From an uncultured Phascolarctobacterium sp. (GTDB lineage Bacteria > Bacillota > Negativicutes > Acidaminococcales > Acidaminococcaceae), in the NCBI GenBank assembly GCA_946002345.1, contig CAMFZA010000049.1, positions 1 to 9,964 of the forward strand: 9,964 nt of DNA, in the 5' to 3' direction. Under the pieces are notes generated by a model, which worked only from the letters and a program-made list of their open reading frames with translations, had not been told where the DNA came from and searched no databases. The position numbers and the translations under genes are program-made. This document shows positions 6,109-9,964 of this stretch, one piece after another; position 1 is the first letter of the stretch; every line of letters starts with the position of its first letter.

Positions 6109-7848
6109 CTAGCGGCCTTGCTCTAAAAAAGGTGCCAGCCTTTCTTCGTTAGGGGTTGCATAATAGGTGCGTTGATTTGTGAAAATTACAAAGCCTGGCT
6201 TGGCGCCGGCAGGCTTTTTCACATATCGGCGTTCCACGCAATCAACGGGCACGTTGCTTCCGCTTCTAGCCTTGCTAAAATAGGCGGCAAGCTCCACCGC
6301 CAAGGCAATATCCTCCGCAGTGGGGGAGGTAGATTTCATGATAACGTGGGAGCCGGGAATATCCTTGGTGTGCAGCCACAAATCCCGAGGTCCTCCCACC
6401 GTAAAGGTTACATAATCATTTTGTTTATTGTTCTTGCCAATGTATAAATCCACGCCCTCCCGCAGCTTTAAATGGAGGGGTTGGGATTTTTGCAGGGCTG
6501 TTTTTTTCTTTTTGCCTATTTCCCGAATGAGCCCTGCGGTGACCATTTCCTGACGAATTTCTTCGATTTCGTTTTTGGTTGTGGCGGTCAAAAGGGAGGC
6601 GTCCAGGCTGGCCAAATAGGTGAGCATGGACTCGGTGGCCTCAATTTGCTGACGCAGCTCGCTTTGAGCTCTTTTGTATTTGTTATACTTTTTGTAATAG
6701 GCCTGAGCGTTGTCGCTAGGGGAGAGGATGGGATTCAGCTTGATGGTTACAGTGTTGCCATCATAAATATTGACCAACTCAGCGCTACTTTGCCCCTTGT
6801 GCAGATGGTATAAATTGGCCATAATGGTGTCGGCCAGCATACGTTGGCCTTCGGCATCCTCGGCGTGGAGTAAATCCTCCTGCAGCGCATTTAGCTTGCG
6901 CGAGAGCTTAGCCGCTTCTGCTGTTACCAGCTTTTGCAGTTGCTCGTGCTGGGGTAGTTGGATGGGGGCTAGGCTCATGGCAAAGTTAATAGCGCTGTTA
7001 ATGTCACCAAACTCTCGCACGCTAAGCTCTGAGTTGTTCACAAGAGGCGGTAGGGCGAGGATGGTCTTGACTTGATTAGTGCGTCCTACAAGAGCATACA
7101 CGGGTTGCAGTGCTTCACCGTTTAGGCGCTGCTGTAGCTCAGTGATGCGCTGTGTCAAAGCGTGTTCTTCGGCAGGCTCAAGACGTACTGTTTGGGGCAG
7201 GATGTCCGCAGCGTCTAGGAGCTCGGTGGCTGTGGCCTTGCCTACGCCTGTGGTGGCATTTACAAAGGCTTTGGCAAAGGTGGCACTGGGTAGGCTGTTA
7301 GCAGTGCTCACAATCTCCGCTGGGTCTGCGGTCAATAAATTCAGGCCGGCTTGGGGCGGCGGCCCAACGTACTCCATTCCAGGCAGGATGGTACGATAGC
7401 TGCTTTGGGCCGCACCAATGTGTTTTAGGCTATCGATAATCACACCATCTTGTGTGAGAATCAAATTACTGTTTTTGCCTGTTAATTCACAAATGAGCTT
7501 TTTGGTAATAATTTTGCTGGATTGACCCAGCATATCGATTTCCAAGGTGATGATTCGGTCTAAATCACTTTGGTAAATTCTGGTAATACGTCCCTCCTCC
7601 AAATGCTTGCGCAGCAGCATGCAAAAGCTAGGAGGTGTTTCGGGATTTTCCGGTAGCTTGGCCGGGATATATAGGGCAGGACTACCACCATTTAAATCGG
7701 CCAAAAGGGCGCTGGTGTCCCGGCTGCGCCGCACTAAAAGCAGTACAGCATGGGGATTAGGCATATACACCCGGTAGATTTTGCTGCCCAAAAGCTCTCT
7801 ATTCAAATTGTCCGTAACTAGCTTTAAAGTAATTCCTTCTAGATTCAT
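6109..7848 (-). CDS. rqcH: NFACT-family ribosome quality control protein RqcH
   Basis: RqcH (formerly FbpA/YloA, the bacterial Rqc2/NEMF) binds obstructed 50S subunits and recruits alanyl-tRNA to add C-terminal alanine tails that mark nascent chains for degradation. The 579-residue length fits (about 570 in Bacillus). An NFACT-N domain starts MNLEGITLKLV; the D97-R98 pair, known to be needed for tailing in Bacillus RqcH, is present at exactly these positions. A helix-hairpin-helix-like segment (TTGVGKATATELL) lies near 200. Coiled-coil helices lie at about 300-330 and 375-420. The NFACT-R domain (about 460-565) contains LWLHTKDIPGSHVI. ATG 7848 has GGGAG seven bases upstream. Older annotation calls such proteins fibronectin-binding; the tailing role is better supported. 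Confidence 0.95.
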   Translation of the reverse strand: MNLEGITLKLVTDNLNRELLGSKIYRVYMPNPHAVLLLVRRSRDTSALLADLNGGSPALYIPAKLPENPETPPSFCMLLRKHLEEGRITRIYQSDLDRIITLEIDMLGQSSKIITKKLICELTGKNSNLILTQDGVIIDSLKHIGAAQSSYRTILPGMEYVGPPPQAGLNLLTADPAEIVSTANSLPSATFAKAFVNATTGVGKATATELLDAADILPQTVRLEPAEEHALTQRITELQQRLNGEALQPVYALVGRTNQVKTILALPPLVNNSELSVREFGDINSAINFAMSLAPIQLPQHEQLQKLVTAEAAKLSRKLNALQEDLLHAEDAEGQRMLADTIMANLYHLHKGQSSAELVNIYDGNTVTIKLNPILSPSDNAQAYYKKYNKYKRAQSELRQQIEATESMLTYLASLDASLLTATTKNEIEEIRQEMVTAGLIREIGKKKKTALQKSQPLHLKLREGVDLYIGKNNKQNDYVTFTVGGPRDLWLHTKDIPGSHVIMKSTSPTAEDIALAVELAAYFSKARSGSNVPVDCVERRYVKKPAGAKPGFVIFTNQRTYYATPNEERLAPFLEQGR

Positions 7849-7928
7849 AGCAAGACTCCCATGTCCTAGCTAGGTCGCAGCCTAAGCCTGCACTAGCCCA
7901 AGGCACTTTCTATCAAGTATTATGCTAT

Positions 7929-7957
7929 ATTATACTCCAGTAGCGCCCAAAAGGAAA
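7929..7957 (-). promoter_or_regulatory. Candidate promoter of rqcH-ybaK
   Basis: On the minus strand a perfect TATAAT lies at 7934-7929. The only -35 at a 17-base spacing is a weak TTTCCT (7957-7952, 3/6). That -35 directly abuts the 28-bp palindrome starting at 7958, so a factor bound there could control it. Confidence 0.5.
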
Positions 7958-7985
7958 TAGGCTTATTTTCGCAAAAAATAGCCTA
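7958..7985. repeat. 28-bp palindrome between divergent rqcH and yicC promoters
   Basis: TAGGCT (7958-7963) and AGCCTA (7980-7985) are a perfect inverted repeat. The inner T-run and A-run also pair, giving 11 of 14 complementary positions per arm. It lies between the -35 regions of two divergent promoters, as an operator would. It lacks a clear T-tail, so a terminator is less likely. The binding factor is unknown. Confidence 0.5.
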
Positions 7986-8000
7986 AAGCGTAGAAAAATG

Positions 8001-8029
8001 CTGAAATCAGGCGTAAAATATGGTATAAT
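8001..8029 (+). promoter_or_regulatory. Promoter of yicC-remA-gmk operon
   Basis: A perfect TATAAT (8024-8029) is preceded by TGG, making an extended -10 (TGnTATAAT). A partial -35 CTGAAA (8001-8006, 4/6) lies 17 bases upstream. Transcription would begin near 8036, leaving about 80 bases of leader before yicC. Confidence 0.7.
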
Positions 8030-8038
8030 ATCTTTTCA

Positions 8039-8066
8039 AGATAAGGGCATGGAAAGCCGCTTATCT
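8039..8066 (+). promoter_or_regulatory. 5'-terminal hairpin in yicC leader
   Basis: AGATAAG (8039-8045) pairs with CTTATCT (8060-8066). Inside, GGC (8046-8048 region) pairs with GCC past a single bulged G, for about ten pairs with a seven-base loop. It starts within a few bases of the predicted transcription start and could protect the 5' end of the mRNA. No T-tract follows. Confidence 0.45.
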
Positions 8067-8115
8067 ATTGTCAACAAAACTCAAAATAGGCCTTTTTGGA
8101 GTTGGGAGGAAGCTC

Positions 8116-9015
8116 GTGTTAAAAAGTATGACCGGTTTTGGTCGCGGTGAATATGAGGACGCTGATTTTTCCATCACCGTGGAAATGAAAACTGTAAATC
8201 ATCGTTATAATGAGGTGGCAATTCGCTTGCCTCGCTTTTTAAATCCCTTGGAGGACCGCATTCGCAAAACTATTTTAAAAACTGTGAGCCGCGGTCGTAT
8301 CGACGTATTTATCAATGCTGATTATACCACCAGTGACAATTGCACTCTCAAGGTGGATAAGAACCTGGCTGCAGCCTATCATAAGGCATTGCAGGAGGTG
8401 GGCAAGGCTATTGGTGCTGATGAGATTGCCATCAACCAGGCCCAGGAAATTTTGTATATTTCTCGGTGTCAGGATGTTATCAATGTAAAAGAGGGCTTCT
8501 TTGATGTGGAAGGAGTTTGGCCCAAGGTGGAGCAAGCCGTGCGTCAGGCTTTGGAGAATCTGGTAGCTATGCGGGAAACTGAAGGTGGTAATATCTATGG
8601 TGACTTTATTTATCGTGCGGATTTAATTGCTCAAAAGCTGGCACTCATCGAGGAGCGGTCCCCCATGGTGGTGGATGAATATCAGGCTAAGCTTAGCGAG
8701 CGACTGACCAATCTTTTGGCTGAGCATAACATTGCCATGGAGCCGGAGCGTCTACTGCAGGAGGTTGCTATTTTTGCCGACCGGACCAGCATTACAGAAG
8801 AGATTGTGCGCTTAAAAAGCCACATTAAGCAATTTAAGACCATCATCGCTTCCGACCAACCGGTGGGACGCAAGCTGGACTTTTTGATTCAGGAATTCAA
8901 TCGCGAGGCTAACACCATTGCCTCCAAGGCCAATGATTATACCTTGGCTCAGATTGTGGTAGAAATTAAAGCGGAAATTGAAAAAATCCGTGAGCAAATT
9001 CAAAATATCGAATAA
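8116..9015 (+). CDS. yicC: YicC/YloC-family endoribonuclease
   Basis: Proteins of this family (E. coli YicC, B. subtilis YloC) act as endoribonucleases; E. coli YicC is linked to turnover of the small RNA RyhB. The 299-residue product has the family length. It opens LKSMTGFGRGE (residues 2-12) and ends with the DUF1732 domain, whose motif GRKLDFLIQEFNREANTIAS starts near 251. The start is GTG 8116, with GGAGG (8105-8109) six bases upstream. A TTG at 8068 lies before this site and adds unrelated residues, and ATG 8128 is too far from the ribosome binding site. remA follows after 15 bases; the order yloC-remA-gmk is the same as in Bacillus. Confidence 0.94.
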   Translation: MLKSMTGFGRGEYEDADFSITVEMKTVNHRYNEVAIRLPRFLNPLEDRIRKTILKTVSRGRIDVFINADYTTSDNCTLKVDKNLAAAYHKALQEVGKAIGADEIAINQAQEILYISRCQDVINVKEGFFDVEGVWPKVEQAVRQALENLVAMRETEGGNIYGDFIYRADLIAQKLALIEERSPMVVDEYQAKLSERLTNLLAEHNIAMEPERLLQEVAIFADRTSITEEIVRLKSHIKQFKTIIASDQPVGRKLDFLIQEFNREANTIASKANDYTLAQIVVEIKAEIEKIREQIQNIE

Positions 9016-9030
9016 GAGAGGAGTAGCAAC

Positions 9031-9291
9031 GTGGATATTAAGCTAATTAATATCGGTTTCGGCAATGTGGTAGCCGCCAATCGGATCATTGCCATCATTA
9101 GTCCTGAATCTGCGCCTATTAAGCGCATTATTCAGGAAGCTCGTGATAAGGGTTTACTCATTGATGCCACCTATGGTCGTCGTACCAGAGCGGTGGTGGT
9201 TACTGACAGCGGTCATATTATTTTGAGTGCTGTTCAGCCGGAAACAGTTGCCAATCGTCTTATGCCCACAGATATAGAGGAAGAGGAGTAG
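9031..9291 (+). CDS. remA: RemA-family DNA-binding regulator (DUF370)
   Basis: In Bacillus subtilis RemA (YlzA) is a small ring-forming DNA-binding protein that activates biofilm matrix and osmoprotection genes. In other Bacillota its targets are mostly unknown. The 86-residue product matches the family throughout: [14 protein letters not shown] at the start, [18 protein letters not shown] in the middle, the basic [17 protein letters not shown] stretch likely used in DNA contact, and an acidic tail of E residues. It starts at GTG 9031 with GGAG (9020-9023) seven bases upstream. It sits between yicC and gmk with 15- and 4-base gaps, so it is cotranscribed with both. Confidence 0.94.
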   Translation: MDIKLINIGFGNVVAANRIIAIISPESAPIKRIIQEARDKGLLIDATYGRRTRAVVVTDSGHIILSAVQPETVANRLMPTDIEEEE

Positions 9292-9295
9292 GAAA

Positions 9296-9931
9296 ATGGC
9301 TGTAGAAAAAGAAAATGTAACGCCTAAAGGGGTGCTTTTGGTAGTTTCCGGACCCTCTGGCGCAGGCAAAGGCACCGTTTGTCAAATGCTCAGAGCCCAC
9401 CTGCCTGCTATGGGATATTCCATTTCTGTCACCACTCGCCAGCCCCGTGTTGGAGAGGTTGACGGCAAAAGCTATTTCTTTAAAACCGTGCCCCAGGTGC
9501 AGGATATGATTGCTAAGGGTGAGCTTCTTGAATATGCAGAGGTCTATGGCAATTATTATGGCACTCCCCGTAAATATGTAATGGAGCAGCTGGAAAGTGG
9601 TCGGGATGTGCTTTTGGAAATCGATATCCAAGGTGCGCTGCAAATAAAGAAGCGTTTTCCCGAGGGCGTTTTTGTCTTCATTGTGCCCCCTTCCCTGGAT
9701 GAGCTCTCCGCTCGCATTTACAAGCGTGGTACTGACAGTAAAGAGGTTATCGAGCGGCGCATGGCTTCGGCTGCTAGCGAGTTGACCTATGCTGCCGAGT
9801 ATGATTATATTATTGTTAACGATATTGCTGAAAAGGCCGCCAAAAAGGTGCTGACAATTATGGAAGCAGAGCGGTATCGGGTAGCCAGAACATATTTTAT
9901 TGTTGATAAGATTTGTAAAGCTAAAAAATAA
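9296..9931 (+). CDS. gmk: Guanylate kinase
   Basis: Gmk phosphorylates GMP to GDP with ATP in purine nucleotide synthesis and salvage, and so feeds the GTP and (p)ppGpp pools. The 211-residue protein is complete and near the usual length. Its P-loop is GPSGAGKGT (19-27, K25). The GMP-binding segment follows the pattern SVTTRQPRVGEVDGKSYFF (44-62), then EYAEVYGNYYGTP near 80-92 and the lid arginines in the later RIYKRGTDSKEVIERR. ATG 9296 uses AGGAG (9284-9288) at the end of remA, seven bases upstream. In many Bacillota rpoZ follows; only 33 bases remain here after the stop and they hold no recognisable start or terminator. Confidence 0.97.
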   Translation: MAVEKENVTPKGVLLVVSGPSGAGKGTVCQMLRAHLPAMGYSISVTTRQPRVGEVDGKSYFFKTVPQVQDMIAKGELLEYAEVYGNYYGTPRKYVMEQLESGRDVLLEIDIQGALQIKKRFPEGVFVFIVPPSLDELSARIYKRGTDSKEVIERRMASAASELTYAAEYDYIIVNDIAEKAAKKVLTIMEAERYRVARTYFIVDKICKAKK

Positions 9932-9964
9932 ATTTACATTATGCAGCAGTATTCTGTGTGAACA

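Noticed and set aside
6172..7399. Plus-strand ORFs opposite rqcH
   Set aside because: They are antisense shadows of a clearly coding gene with no family features.
9941..9961. Start of rpoZ after gmk
   Set aside because: The ATG at 9941 opens a six-codon frame ending in TGA, without a ribosome binding site and unlike omega.

Overview
The window looks like a conserved housekeeping stretch of a Bacillota (Firmicutes) chromosome. The Bacillus-like gene orders prmA-rsmE-mtaB followed by rpsU-yqeY, and yicC/yloC-remA-gmk, support this, as do strong AG-rich ribosome binding sites, several GTG starts and sigma-A type promoters. My guess is Negativicutes (a Phascolarctobacterium/Acidaminococcus-like genome); this rests on general impression of the proteins and no search was possible.

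Layout. (1) Positions 1-763, minus strand: the N-terminal part of a PLP threonine dehydratase that runs off the window edge. It carries an apparent frameshift near 142-145. (2) A divergent promoter region, then 932-4063, plus strand: prmA (ribosomal protein L11 methylation), rsmE (16S rRNA m3U1498) and mtaB (tRNA ms2t6A37). A 108-bp CpG-rich palindromic element lies between prmA and rsmE. (3) Positions 4064-4382 are non-coding and hold a second, larger CpG-rich element with long terminal inverted repeats and a 3' T-tract. (4) Positions 4383-5483, plus strand: a HIT-family protein, then a perfect consensus promoter, a structured leader, rpsU and yqeY. (5) Two terminators separate this from the minus-strand pair rqcH (NFACT, ribosome quality control) and ybaK (tRNA deacylase family). 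(6) Positions 7849-8115 are a divergent regulatory region with a 28-bp palindrome. (7) Positions 8116-9931, plus strand: yicC, remA and gmk, tightly spaced. Nothing recognisable lies in 9932-9964.

The genes are mostly translation and RNA-quality functions: ribosome and tRNA modification, ribosomal protein S21, rescue of stalled 50S subunits, tRNA proofreading and an RNase-like protein. I see no defence system, prophage, CRISPR array, tRNA or rRNA gene. The unusual content is non-coding: the two intergenic palindromic elements, the rpsU leader with mutually exclusive pairings, and the palindrome between rqcH and yicC.
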